Shown piece by piece: positions 10,721 through 23,961 of a DNA stretch of 64,000 bases. The notes under the pieces were generated by a model. It was not told the origin of the DNA and did no database searches. It worked only from the letters and a program-made list of their open reading frames with translations. The DNA lies in assembly GCA_022264855.1 (NCBI GenBank), contig JABYQU010000017.1:434001-498000 (forward strand). Reading direction: 5' to 3'. This stretch comes from Lenzites betulinus (taxonomy: Eukaryota > Basidiomycota > Agaricomycetes > Polyporales > Polyporaceae). A program made the position numbers and the translations under genes. How positions within the stretch are numbered: the stretch's first letter is position 1; each line of letters starts with the position of its first letter.

Positions 10721-13700
10721 TGTATTCGATCGTGTACGTAACTTGCCTGCAGGCCCTCTAGACCTCCTACTTGCCACTCGTCCTCTGCAGGCTGCTGTCT
10801 TCCCCGTAGGGCCCGGCGTTTGTGCGGCCGCTCTCGCCAGCAGGTCGGGGACCGTCCTATACATGGTCTAATGGATATCTGTCTTCCGTCCATGCTTTGG
10901 GAAACATATAGCCCCGCGCTGTCCGCTACAATAAGCTATTGATCTGCTACTCCAGCCGCCCAGAATAATAAGAGTGCCCTGGCGCGCGTGAGGGTGATAT
11001 CGGCCGTTCCTGGCTCACTTTACACATAGGTATCACGTTTTGGTCTCTTGATTGAACGCCGCAGTCTCAAAATCAATACAATATTCAGCACACAAGCTTT
11101 TGTGCGAGCGCGTCGGACACTCCAGACGGCGCATTTGGCCACGCTGGTCAGCAGTAAGACAGGTGCGCTGACTAGTTGCCCAGCCATGATATATCGGAAT
11201 TCGTCGGCTCACAGCTTGAGACCGGAGGGTGACGCAAGGCGCATCGCGCGTTCTTACGTACGTGTCCATCTACTACTAGTACTGTGAACGCCGCCGGCGA
11301 AGGCGGCATAGAAAGAGCCCGAGTTCCGCGCCGCAAGGCCGTAAATTGCGCCCCACCCCCTGCCCAAACAAATGCGGCGAGTGCAGGCGGCCATGCTACG
11401 CGGAGCCGTCCGGACTCCGAAGCGCATTGCTCTTTCGAGGTCCGCGAACCAATCCAACGCGTCAACGCGCATATGCACTCACACTCATCCTAGATCGCGC
11501 GCTGTGATTCCTGCTTGCATTACAGCGCCCGGCGGCCGAACTCGTCCAGACAGGCCGCGTGCAGCGCGCGCGCCGAGCGGCGGAGACACCTCACTTGAGC
11601 CTTCACACACGGCGCCCCGGGCGTCGTATGCTACGAGCGCACCGTCTCCCCAGGCGAGTACACCGCGACCCGCAGAGAGGAAAGTGCAGATTTATGTAAG
11701 GCGGAGCCGGACACGCTGCAGCGTCAGCGGTCTGCCTCGCGCACTAGCGGACGCACACGATTCGCCAGCGGCCGCCGCCCCGGGCCGAGTGCGTACGAGC
11801 AGCGCCTTCTGCGCCTTCTGCCCACCCACCGCAGCGCCGCGGAAGGCGGCGGCAGTGAGAGGAAGCCTGGGGCGACGCGGCGAGGCCCTCGAGCGCCCAC
11901 TTCATTAAACCCAGAGATCCCCCCGTCCGATAAAGGTGCGTCACTCGAAACGCCGAGCTCGTCGTTCCGGACCCATCGGGGAAAACGAAGCTGAAGAAGG
12001 GCCACAGGCTACGATAGCATGCCTCCCCAGCACGCCTATCAGGTCCATCTATGCTGCGCAATAGTGGCCGGCATGCTGCAATGGAGCAGACCAACTGAGA
12101 TGCACAGTTATCTGCGGGTGGCGTGTCTCACGTCTTGGTCCGATCCAGTTCGCCGTTTGCCGAAGTTATCTTAGTTTGTGTGCGGGTGTGAAGGACACGG
12201 GGGGGACGCAGCCACCACACCCTCAACTCTACGCTTTCGGCATCTATTCTGCTCTCAACCACCATGAGCTCATCCGCGCGCACACGGCGACCGTTCCTAT
12301 GACCCAGGTCGCCGGATGGTCCGGGCCTCTGCGCTCTGCTGCAAGACTAATGGGTGCGTACCCCTATGCTCTCGTGATCCCCCTCGTATGTTGTACACGC
12401 CATTCACGTATGATCACCAGCGATTCTCAGCCCCCGAGCTTGAGCGTGCGGCGTATTGCGACGAGCAACCTACCGGACCCCCACCGGAGTGACCCACGCC
12501 TGTGGGGGCCGGAACGGAGCTTTTTGAGACGATCTTCTACGCATCCTTCTCTCGGATGACTCGCGATGCCGCCTAGAAAGGGCAAGATAACCCACATCGC
12601 GCACGGATACTGGCACTGTGGCAGTGCTCTTGGATATAGCCGAGGAGGTTGGTCCAGGTTGCGCTCTGCGCCACGAATACAGCCGCTAATGACTTCGTAG
12701 CCTACATGCGTTACTCGAATAACACGCCGAGCGAGGAATTAAAACCGGACGATCCATCGATGCGCGGCGCGCCGCGGAGGTGTGCTTTACGAGTAATTGT
12801 GTAGCCGGCAACACGTATTCCGCTCATGTCGAAGCGCCGATACCGCAAGTGACCTCCACGATGCTAGCCCCCTGTGCTTCACAAGTCCATGGAATGTTCC
12901 CAGGAGGCCTGCACATAGCCCGGAGCGGCGATGCCCACTCGATAACAAGGAGCGACCGGACACCGTGAGCACCGCGCGCACGCTGCACAGCGTTCTCCCT
13001 CCCCCCGTGCCCGCGGGGGGCCACTCCTTCGGTGGCACTCGGCACCTATACTCGCGCCGCGCGTATATTGGGATGGCGAGGACGCGCGCACATGCACGAG
13101 GAGCCCCTGTGCGGAAGTCAATCTAGCTCCCGCGCGCGACTTCGCTGCGGGTCACGCTCGACGCTGGGGGCCTCTGGAACGCCGCGCGCGACGTTCTGGC
13201 GAGGCTGGGGGGGCTATAAGGTTATGGGGTGCCGCCGCGACGTACGAGCGCGGACCGGGTCCCATACCCACAGCCCACAACCCTGCGCCTGCACCATTCA
13301 TGTGCGGTGAGAGACTCCGTGCTGCCTCTGTACTTTCTGGGACAATCCCGGTTGATCTGGATTTCGTAGGTTTGCGCGCGGGAGCGGACGGGACGGCGTG
13401 ATTTTGCTGGAACGCCAGCCGCTTTCGTACGCCTCGGCCGCGTCGCCGCTCGATTCCCCGGATTCGGCTCAGCAGCGGTCCGTCTCCCTGCCTTGGTGCT
13501 CATGCTATTGTCTTCGAAATGCGGCCTACCGCGCTCCTACCGCCTGCCCACTCCGCCGCCCATCCCGCGTCCCCTTCACGCCTCCCTGTCTTCTAGCACC
13601 CCCGCTCTCCATCGCCATCGTCTGGCCCACATCCGCCACCGACCCGCAGACCGCCTCTTATCGCTCTCACGCTGCCGGCAGGCGATTAGATGAAGCACAA

Positions 13701-16700
13701 GCGAGTCACAACGATGCACGCTACCGGGCCTTGGCGAGAACTTCCGTAGGCACACCGCGCGCTAGAACTCCGCGCACCCGGAGCGGTGATGGCGCGTCAA
13801 AATGCGCCTCGGGTGTGCTCTCCGCGGGCGACAACGCCAGGATGACCAGGCCTCGTTCCGAGGACGTACATGGCCCCCGTTCACATGCGTCACCGCGCTG
13901 CCCGATTGTGCATGCGCAGTCGTCATGGGAGGCTCCTTGGGCGGTCGTTATATCGGAATTAGGGGCTTACCGAGGCCGCAAAGCGACAAATTTTGCGAAG
14001 AGAGGATGCGGCGAGGGGCAACAGGCTGAGTTCAAACCGCCAGGCGTCTGACAAGCGCGCGTTCATTTTCCCTGCTCTTCACCGGCACCCCGCACACCGA
14101 CTGCGAGCCCGGAGTTCACAGCCATTCCGACGACTCGACGCCCGGACGTCCACGTCGGAGCGCAAGCGACCGTGAAGCGACGCGAGCCTCCGCCGCACAT
14201 GACATGCATGATCGCATCCGACGAGCTCGCCGTGGCGATCTCGGTCACTGATATCTATCGCGCGGGCGGCTGAACGATCGCCCCTCCGTCGACGCTGTGC
14301 TGCATCCTTCTACCAACAACGACCATCCGACTCTGCTTGCCTCACACTGCGTGGTGTCCGGATCGCCCAGCAACTCCCGGTCCTTTCTGTCTTCCATTGT
14401 GTGAAGGCCCCAGCATGTGCACATGTCGTACTACACCAGTGCTGCGTTCGGCGACCGTTCGGCTGCGTGGGAGCCCGAGCAGCTCTTCGAGATGTCCTGC
14501 GCTGCGTACCATTGTACCAACCATCCGAGTCCGTCAGACAAAAAAAACCTTGGTACGTGAGCTCTTGAGAGAATTTTGCCGCCTTCCGATCGCTCATTCC
14601 ATCTATCTAATGCGATAAGATCCGCGCAAGCGCACTGCTCGCTGTCTCGGACGCGCGGTGGCGCTCGGCCAGGCGAACGAACTTGAAGTGCTAATCCAGG
14701 CTCAGGCTCGCATTGTACTTTTGACAAAGAGTTTGGTACGAACTCCAGCAAACTCGGTCGCGAAGTCCATTGTGGGTATCGAGATATCCAGCCCCGGCGG
14801 CGCAGAGCAAAGCCTCGGGCTCCAGCAGTCGGCTATCAATGTCTTCAAATTCCCCGTCAGGCTCCAGCAGCCCCATCGCGTGGCAGCACGGACATCGAGC
14901 TGCGCGCTGTGCGGCGCGCACCGCAACGCCATCTCGATGGGGCATACGACCGACGCCGACCTTCCCGAACTTCAATATTTCAATGCGGGGTACGTACTAG
15001 CCGACGCGCCACAACGGGCCCGGGGACGAGCGCCGCCGGGAGTTGCCACCGCCTGCAAACCAACCCCGATCACGCGAGCAGAGTGAAGATGCGGAACACG
15101 GCGTTCCACCCCCAGTTCATTTTCGTGCGCCGTGCAGGGTAATACGAGACCACGGACTCACGGAAGATGGCGCCGCCGCGTTTGCCGAGCAGGTTCGCCC
15201 GTGGGTGATGTACGGCGGCTCTCTGATGGTTGGGTACGCCTTCCGTCACACAATGTTCTGCGGGGCTGCGCTCCTCACGGTGGGCGGCCTCCGTATGCTT
15301 CTGCGTCCGACCTTTACGAGCCTTTACGACACTCTATGCGAGCTGCGGACGCCCACGAACGCACCCGGTCGACGCTGAGAGCCGCACTTGTCTTTGTACG
15401 GCTCGCTCCAAGTTGCGGCGCTCGCGCCTCACCTAGAAGTGCATGCGCGGGTGCGGAGGGAGATGACGCCGGGTTAGTGACCTCGTGCTTTGACGCGAGG
15501 TGCCGTTTTTGAACGATCTTCGTCCGGTGAGTGTTGCGTTTTTCTGTGCAATACAAATTCTTATGTTTTCGCCGGATTCAAGGTCCTGCCTAGAAGCCCG
15601 TAGCGGCATGCAGAGCGCACCGATGCATGCAGGAGAGAAGACAGAATACAGTCCAGGCAACGCCTCCGGCCGCGCTTCCGGCCTGAAGACACCCCTCTAT
15701 CCTCCCCTGTCAGACGGCCCTTCCCAGGCTGTTATGTCGGATGTCACCCTGACATACCGTCCGCCGACATTCGTCAGCAACACACAATAGAGCCGGACAA
15801 GGTTCGCCCGGTCGGTTTGTCGGAAATTTCGTTGACATGTATTGACACGGGCCTGTGACTTTAGCCACAATTGCGGCAGCTTGAGCGCGCGTGCCCCGTT
15901 CGGACATGCGTTCGTGAAAACGCGCCCCTCTGCCTCCGATGGGTGCCGATTCGTCTGTGCCCTCCCGCTCGGCCTGACTCTCCCCTCGAACGTTCGAGTT
16001 TATGCGTTCGGCGTACGCTCAGGGTCGCCGTGTACCCCCCGGGGAAGCGTTACAGCATCGCTGGAGAGAAAGTGCCAGAAACGCCGTACGTCAGTTATGC
16101 GGCATACCCGGGAGCGCGTAAAGCCTGAATCAGGCCAGGTACACCCGTCGGATGTTTTCTCCCAGCATCGCTAGCCCGTTCTGGACCCCTCGTTATATGT
16201 GCGAGGCGTCTGGCCGCCTCTGTTATTATGAGTCCCCGGACCAGATCCCCCGGTGCGGGGTCGTGTTCCGTTCGGGGCCGGCCGTGACTTCGCTGGCGGG
16301 CGACAATATGAATGAAAACTGCGGCTGCGCTGTTTTTGCTCATGATCATGACAACATCGAGCTGTGAGTAGGAGTTATTCATGTGTTCTTCGCTGTGCTG
16401 TACTCATTGGTCGATAAATAGGTGCTTGCCGGGGGATGCTCACTTAGAAATGGAAGAGGGTAAAGCCGTAAATTGACAGCTTCGCCGTGAGTACAACACG
16501 GATTAAGCTCACGGATATGCCGCATAGTGTGAGTATGCTTATGCTGCACTCCTGAGAGAGATAACCTTACGCTATTTATCAGGGTCAGGTCGTCATCGTC
16601 GCCGCTCCGTCAAGGAGCCCGGCACGGGTGCAGATCGCTCAACGTCATGGGCGCGGCGGCCAGGTGCCTCCTCCCGGCGTTCCAGGAGTGGCTCACTACA

Positions 16701-19137
16701 TGCGTAGCGCTCAAAGAGGCTTCACGATATGCTGAATAACCAGGTGCGCCGCCCACAGTAACTGACAAGAGCTCGACATATGGGGTCGAGGATCCACTGG
16801 CACATGGTGCTCCTTACAGACGTCTCTCATATACTATCTCCCCCCGTCAAGACGCTGAGAAGTGGCCTCATCTATGTCTCCAGGCGCCCATTTAAACCGC
16901 TAAACAACCGATGTTTGCCTCCTCGGTCGCGCACCATCGCGCTGCTCGCCGAGCAGCCCGACATAATGCTCAATCACCCCACAATCCTTCGACGGCTCAG
17001 GATATGCAGCGACATGGATCAAACCTAACAATACCGCGTTACCGCTCTCCCTCCTTCTGGACCCACCCCGACGATTTGGAAACATCAACAGGCGATTCCG
17101 CTGGCGTGGTCGATCCACTATTACCGCGCATCGTAGTAACGCACCACACGGACCCGCAGTGGTATGCCAGTCTCTTCCACGAACGTGCTTCTGCTTCGCA
17201 ATGTCCTTGCAGACCACTGCCAAACCGCAGAACCACGCCTCGGTCCCACAACCTCACCTCTGTATCCACAACCCGTTTCCCACCGCCTACCCTCCAACCT
17301 GATTCATATCAGGCTCTCAATCATCCCGAACCCTACCGCTCTGCGGCGCCCCCGCGCAGCCCTTGGTGCCTGCACAAGCATGATCGGCGCCGACGTTGCC
17401 TCCCTACGCAGCGCCTCCACCTGCGGCCGGTCCCCACCCCTGGCTCCGAGATCGCCTCTCGCCCTTCCCGCCCACCCTGGATCTCCCCGGGGACGCCTCG
17501 CCCAACAGCCCAACAGCTAGGCTTCCCGCGTTATGGCATGCTCCTACTCTGTTCCGTCCCCGGCGGGACGAGGGCAGCTTCGGCCGACCACCACAATGGC
17601 GCGTCAGACCGCGCTCTGCGCGGATTGTCGTACGTTAGCTGGCTTCTGAGGCTCAGTCGTGCTCCCTGTCCCTGTTCCCTGGTTCTAGCACTGGTGCTTG
17701 TTCTGGCGCCGGTCCCGGTTCTAGCATTGTCTGCCCGTCTGCCCGGCTATCCGTGTGTGCCCTCCCCGTCCCAGGTTCTCCGAGTCGGACACCGCGCTCA
17801 TCAATCATCACCGTCGGAGGTGCCCCGTACCCCTCACCGCGTGGTGTATCCCGCGCTCGTACCACATATCCGCTAAAGCAGCCTCGCCGCACGACGCACG
17901 ACGCGCGACAATCTGTCGTTGACACTACCAATTGCAATACCCACTGGCACCGCACATGCGTTCCGGCTCGTCTCCGCGCACAACTTGGACCTAGGCTCGG
18001 CACTCCTCCTCGGGAGTCAGAGGTTCGTGGCTTCACGACGATCGCGCTGCGCCGTGGATCTAGCACCCTCGGACGTCGAGCGCGCTGGCTCCTGGATCGC
18101 AGAGCCGTTCAACGCGCGCACAGCTTCACGCGCGTGGCTGTAAATCGGTGCCAACAATAGGCAATCTCGCAAGCTCTGGAGCCTTGTCGAGAATGAACTC
18201 AGAAGCAATCGAACGAGGAACCTTGCAACAGTATACAGCGCTGGCGGGCGCCACACGGCGTCTGCCTCGCTAGCGACAACGACGGAATCACCCCTTGAAA
18301 GCTGCATCCCGGAGGCTAGAGCGCAAGCTTAACGTATTTGTGCATGTCGCGCGCCCGGCTGGGTGGCCACACCGCCGGGACCGTGCCGCGCAGCACTAGC
18401 AGTGCGCGCGGCGCTCTATACTAAACTGTAAAGTTGACAGCCGCACGCATTAATTTTGCATCGCATCCCGGAATATCTCGCTGCGCCTACGCGGGCGGCG
18501 TTGCACAGTACGCGATGCGCGGAGGGCATTGAGGACGCGCCATGCAAGGATTGGGATGGCGACTTTTGGAACTTCAAGTTTCACGCCTCACTTTCGTGGT
18601 GCAACGGCCGCTGAGCTCTCGAGCGGCGCGGTTGGAGAAGGTGAGTACTGAGTTATCGTATAACGCCATCATGCCGTGCCACAACCACATCCACAACCTC
18701 TCGACGCTCGCGAGATTCATCGAATCGCGCGTTTCAATCCGCCCAAGCCAGTTTGCCATACACACTCCCGCAGGCGCGTCGTCCCACCACCCGCTCCCCG
18801 TCCAGACCACCCCGTCTCGCTTCACACGCGCACGCGGTCTGCGCGATCTCGGAACGCGCACGGCGCGCGGGCCTGGGCGGGGACGCGGTGGGACGACGCG
18901 CCCTCAGGCCTCAACCTCCGCGCGCGACACTTTACAGCCAGTCGAGCGCCGCACTGGAGGTCCGAACGTTAACCCGGCCATCGCGCGGCGCAAGGCGACT
19001 GTATGCGAACGCGCTTGTGGGCGGCGAACGAGGAGAAGGAGTCTATGGCTCTCTCCTCCCCGAACTTGCCGCGTTCCTCATCAATAATATAATATATGCC
19101 ATTGCGCGCCATACCCCAGGACCACCCGCTCGCGAAG

Positions 19138-19162
19138 TCGAATTCGAGTTCGAGTTCGAACT
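19138..19162 (+). repeat. Short TTCGAG hexamer repeat
   Basis: Three to four imperfect copies of a TTCGAG/TTCGAA hexamer lie in tandem. The overlapping ORF reads them as Phe-Glu repeats, but no gene is supported here. Confidence 0.5.
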
Positions 19163-20207
19163 TGCCCCAAGCATTGCAATAAGTATGGTGCGCGCGGCGG
19201 GGACGCCAGGGACCAGGGCACATATGCACATGCCGGGCCACCGGCCACGCACATGTTTCACTGAATGAGACGGTCACGGTTGTTCTCGGCCCCGGTGCCC
19301 GGCGTAACCTCAGACCTCAGTCCGGCCAGGGACGTGTCTTCGACTTCGAGTTGCGAGTTGCGAGAGCCGAGGACGTACCACGTCCAGCCAGGACGGCGAC
19401 ATAATCCCAAAAACATCGAGGGGAGGTGAATGTACACCACAGCTTCCATAGTTCACTCCACCGGGCGCCTCCGCGAAAAACATACCTCCCGAAACAGTCG
19501 GGCTTTAATTTCGCGCCCACGAACACATCATCTCCCCAGTCCGAGTCTACATACCGCATATATGAAACTCAGACATCTCAGGCGTGCGCGCGCAGAGCGG
19601 CGCAGATCACGCACTGCGCAAGGGGGCAAAGCTGGGCAAAGAGACAAGGCTGGGCTGCATTGGCGTGCTACAACAACACATCAACATCAGAGCCTGCGGA
19701 CGGACGATATACGACGAATTAGGGGCCGGGCGCGAGCCGCGAAATGCTACCGTATGAGCCCCATGTGCCCCGCCATCCGCCCAGGGCGTCGCCCGTCCTC
19801 GGGGCCCCAGAGCAGTGGGGGCCGAAAGGAGCAAAGACGGCCGAGCACGGGAGGGGGCCGGGCGGCGGAGGGGCAGGGGGACGTTCTACTCTACAAGGTC
19901 GTGTCTAGAAGCCCGCGGCGGGGTCTTGGGACGGCCGACGCGGTCGGTGGTAATAATGCAGTAGGGTACACGAAGCCCGGGTATGGACAGGACGCGCCGT
20001 GCGCGGCGCAAGGGAGACTGCTGCTGCGCGAAGCCCCGTAAGCCGCCGCACACACAAGGCACAGGACGCAGCTGGCGCAGCAACGCACCTCTATACATCC
20101 TTGGAAACGGCCCAGAACCCCGGAGAGGAGAGAGGAAAGGAGCGGACGCGGCGGCGCGTGCCAGCGCCAGCGCGGCGGAGGACCCAAGTCAACGCGGTCG
20201 GCGGGGC

Positions 20208-20549
20208 CTAGTCCTGCCTGCTGAGCTCGGCCTGGGTGAGGTTGAGGACGAATGCGCCCTTGAAGTTCGCGGGGGGCTCGATGATCTTGACCGGTTTCCT
20301 TGGCGCGGCGTGGGCCTTCACGGCGGTGGAGGGGAAGGGGCGGAGCGGGCGCGAGGTGGGGAAGGCGTGGTGCGTGCGGGCGGGGAGGGCGCGCGGCTGG
20401 GCGGCGGCGGCGAGGGGCGAGCTCACGCGCGGGCGCGCGGGGTTGAAGGGCGAGGGCATGAGGGGTGCGGCGACGGCCATTACGGCTGGAGAAGGGTTGA
20501 GGTTAAACGCGTCGGAGAGGGGGAGGGAGCGCAGGGCGGGCTTACTCAT
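20208..20549 (-). CDS. Possible small hypothetical protein (113 aa)
   Basis: A single uninterrupted frame starts at an ATG in the context CCACCATG. A TATA-like AATATATA lies about 155 bp upstream on the same strand (20703-20710), and the leader between them is pyrimidine-rich on the coding strand. The product is Pro/Ala-rich with a basic middle and ends FKGAFVLNLTQAELSRQD. I do not recognise a family and assign no function. It appears divergent from a second possible small gene at 20852. Promoter layout and start context support it; lack of homology keeps confidence modest. Confidence 0.45.
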   Translation of the reverse strand: MSKPALRSLPLSDAFNLNPSPAVMAVAAPLMPSPFNPARPRVSSPLAAAAQPRALPARTHHAFPTSRPLRPFPSTAVKAHAAPRKPVKIIEPPANFKGAFVLNLTQAELSRQD

Positions 20550-20702
20550 GGTGGGCTGGTCGGAGGCGGGCTGGGCGCGGGAGCAGGTATTTTTTGGAGG
20601 AGGACGAGAGGCTCTGGACGAGGATGGTCGGCCGAGGGGGCGGGGGAGAGTGCGGGCAGGGGCTAGCGCAGGCTGAGGAGGAGGAGGGGGCTGGGGCTGG
20701 GG

Positions 20703-20710
20703 TATATATT
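20703..20710 (-). promoter_or_regulatory. TATA-like box
   Basis: AATATATA on the minus strand is suitably placed for transcription of the 113-aa ORF at 20208-20549. It also lies between two divergent candidate genes. Confidence 0.45.
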
Positions 20711-20851
20711 GGCGTAGCAGAGAGCGCGCTCGCAGCCGCTCCCCAACGAGTTCGCTCTCCTCCCTCTTCCAAATCCGGCGATTGCGGCCTGACCCGGCGT
20801 CTAATATCCCCTTCGGCCGTCCTTCCCGCGCCCGGCCCCGCCCTCGCTCTC

Positions 20852-21255
20852 ATGTCAATGTCCGAGCAGCCCTCGTTCGACCTCCCTCTTTTTCTTGACG
20901 CTTATAATGCAGCGCCCCCCGCGTCCAACAAATCCCTCTCGTCCTCTCACCACCACCACCCCCTCCGGCGAGAGCACACGCAACGCGCCGCTGCCGGCAA
21001 GGGCAGGGCCAATTACGGTGGTACACACGCTGTGTCATCACTTTGATCTCATCCCCTCTTTGCCTTCTTCCCCAACAAACTCACTCTCCAGCCTCGCCGT
21101 CCGTCCCGCCCCCTTCCGTCCATCCCCGATCGCCCTCCCCCCGCGCGACCCCGCCTCCGCTAATGCTGATTACCATCACCTCCGCCCTACACAGCGCGCG
21201 CGCGTCCTTCGCGTCTGGAAGTTTCGTCAAGTTCTTACGCCCCGAAACTTCCTGA
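20852..21255 (+). CDS. Possible small hypothetical protein (109 aa, two exons)
   Basis: The model is 20852-21017 joined to 21092-21255, with a 74-nt GT-AG intron ending in a pyrimidine-rich CTCTCCAG. The product begins MSMSEQPSFDLPLFLDAYN, has a His run and a Pro/Ser-rich middle, and ends SGSFVKFLRPETS. The leader is CT-rich on the coding strand, as in genuine genes of this window. No family is recognised. It could be non-coding; the frame closure over one intron is only modest evidence. Confidence 0.35.
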
Positions 21256-23961
21256 ATCACAGCAATACAATTCTAACATAGCACATACGCCGCGGCCAGG
21301 CCACGCCCACAAACAAAGTCGCCGCGAAGAGAAGCGCCCGCGGGGTTCGTCGCTCGTTTGCCCGCTGCCCATGCCAACGCGTGGAGGCGAGCACGGCGCG
21401 CAACCCCACGACTTCTCGCGCGCCGTACGCTTCCTGGCACCTGCAGCTGTCCGACCCCGAAATGAGCCCGCTATCGGCCGCTGCCATTCACTCGCTGCAC
21501 GCCAGCTCCTGTCCGTCGGGTGGAGCACGGAACGTTCTTTCCTCGATGGCTTGTCCGTCGGCTGCCCGGCTCGCTGGAGCTGTAGCTAAAGCTTTCTGGG
21601 ACTCCAGTTCACCTCTACGACGCGATTGGGCTGTTGGTGCTAGCGGGCCCCTCGCTCCTCGCGGCGCTCCAAAGACAAGCTCAAGGATCCGATAAACACT
21701 GCGCTGGGAGGCCGTCTCTATCGACGCTATCGCGAACCCATATCGCCCAACTGTTGGGGTTGGAGCTGCTCAGACTCTCGCTGCACTTCCGTCATACCTC
21801 GATCACCACCTCTCCTTGTTGTACAGAACCTTATGCGCACGCCGCATCTATTCTGGGCCTCGTCGACGATATCACGTCTTCGCGCCTTGTTCGGACATCT
21901 CGACGACGTTCCCAGATCCAGAGCTTTCGGCAGGTGTCTTACACATATCCCGGCCGTGCGCCCCGCCGCGGTCGGACGCGCCGCCGCGCTAGCTTCGTAT
22001 CGGAGCCCCTCGTAATGCGTACGCGTAGGTACTAGGATCCCATTCGCAATCCACGCCCGAGTCCTCTTAAATGCTAGTTCCAGACCCCTCTCCGAATGTA
22101 TTGCTACCGCGCTAGCGCGCCGTATCATGCATATGACACCTCAGAAGTCCTTCCAATGTTCGCGCTCTGGGTCTCGGCCGGTCCCCAACGATGGAGAGTG
22201 CATCTAGTCGACATCCGGTTATACTTGCAGGTATGTACATTAATGTGCGCTGCGCGTGCTATAGGAGTTCCTCGGTGAGCCGTGTGAGGACGTCTGCGTG
22301 CCGCCTGCGAGCCTCCCGCGCGAAATGAATCCTATCGATATCGCCGCTAAGTCCTCTGAGTCTCTCATGCAAAGTCGGTCTCGTACATCGCATCACACCC
22401 AGACATGTTTATTCGCGAATGTTAATGAACGCCGCAGCCGACGAATCGCGATAACCACGCGCACCTTAGTAACCCCCACACACCCCAGTGCGTCCGCGTC
22501 ATACTGCATACATACACCCCACTACGTATACTGCCAGCAGCCGACCCGACGTCCACCGTCGGCGTCAGCTGGTCCTAATATTACTGTGGCGGGCAACGCG
22601 AACGCTCCGCGCCCCGGGTCTGCGCCTGCCTATTCCGATTTTGACTTTCTGCCTTGCGCTCCTGCCGCGCTGACGCCCCCGAGACCCTGCAGGTGACACT
22701 AGTCGTGCAATTGCTTGGCGGTATTATGTGTAAGGTGGTATAACGTGGCTCGTCGGCTAGCTGGGCAGGGTCCGTGTTCGATTTGAGGGGCCTGAATGTT
22801 ACATACACATCATATCGAGATCTAAACATACCGCGAAGCTTGGGTGCATGGCGGTGAAAGTCGCGAACGGTGAGGAATTAATGTGAACGAAACTATGCGA
22901 CAGACGCTTCCATTCTCGGGCTAACTGCAATGTACATACAACGGTCTCTAAACTGCGTCTCTGGGCGATATATACGCTAACATACATCTGGCGAAGATGG
23001 AAACAGGGTGGTGGTGATGATGGGAGGAGGAGGGGGGGAGTGTAGAGGGGGGGATGTAAGAGGAGGAGGGGGTAAACGGAGAAAGCACGAACGAGAAACA
23101 TCCTGTATGATACATCCCCGCGCGCATGCGCCCAAGCGAGCACGTCGATAGGACGAGCGGTATCTACGGCATGAAGCGTTGTAGCGGAGCGCTGAAGTAC
23201 GGAGCGCACGGGGACGACGGACGGACGGACAGGCGGTGTGATGTGTACAGGTATATACGGGCGGGCGGGGCGGTACAGGAGGAAGGGACGATATGCACAA
23301 GAGATATGGCGGACTCTAAGCTGGCGGTTGTGCGAGGCGTTCACGTTACGCGCTGTTCGGACACCTTGAATGCTGCGATGTGCGCGCCGGAGGCCCGGAG
23401 TGCGTGCGGTGGCGGCATGTCACGGATTGCAAGAAGGCCGTAATCGCGCGCGCAAGCGGGCAACGGCGTCGGCGTGACAGATGGCGACCAGAACATGGAA
23501 GCGTCCGGGGCCCAGAGCGGTGCGCTTCCGAGCGGGAGGCGCGCGTCGACGTCATGCGCGGCGCACGCTATCCTCCGCGGACGCGAGAGTGTACATGCGC
23601 GATGAATGGGCGAGTTGCGGCGCTGTAAGTATTTGCGGCGTACGTGGCGCCGTCGACGAACTGTGGGCGATCAAGGTGGGGGTGAATGCGGGTACGGCAC
23701 GTGAGGAATACGGGTGGGCGGGGGAGAGACCTGGAGGAGGGGCAGCAGCGGTGGCGGCGGGGGAGGACCAAGATCGTGTGTGTTGCAGACCGGTGGGACG
23801 TGTAGCGCGCCGCACGCCACGCAGACGCAGACGCGGCGGCGAGGACGTGGTGGGGCCGCCTGCACATGCACTTGGATGTTGCGCGGTGCAGCCGGCCAGC
23901 GTCCAGGCCGCCGCGTGCGCGGGGGGCGTGCACCGGCACGCGGACGGCACACAGGGGGCCG
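21256..23961. other. Intergenic region, no recognised gene
   Basis: About 2.7 kb downstream of the yippee gene. It contains a purine-rich tract near 23017-23075 and several frames open by base composition. A 181-codon minus frame (22799-23344) is low-complexity and unrecognised. Confidence 0.45.
23017..23075 (+). repeat. Purine-rich GA/GGAGG tract
   Basis: About 60 bp of almost pure A and G on the plus strand, mainly GGAGG and GGGGG blocks. It is a simple polypurine tract that could form triplex DNA. Confidence 0.7.

Larger units (their letters stand above)
9830..20207. other. 10-kb gene-poor region
   Basis: No stretch here gives a protein I recognise. ORFs of 100-320 codons occur in several frames at once (for example 10137-10871 and 16911-17876), are Arg/Pro/Ser-rich and lack domains, as expected for GC-rich non-coding DNA. 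The part next to 9830 should hold the Ras promoter. No transposase, reverse transcriptase or integrase motif was found. A strong pyrimidine bias on the plus strand occurs at about 10190-10720. Confidence 0.5.

Noticed and set aside
10137..10871. 244-codon plus-strand ORF in the CT-rich tract
   Set aside because: It overlaps another long frame on the same strand and is low-complexity Pro/Arg/Ser. Its openness is explained by pyrimidine bias.
16911..17876. 321-codon plus-strand ORF in the gene desert
   Set aside because: Composition is Arg/Pro/Ser-rich, no motif or splice structure is convincing, and competing frames are open in parallel.
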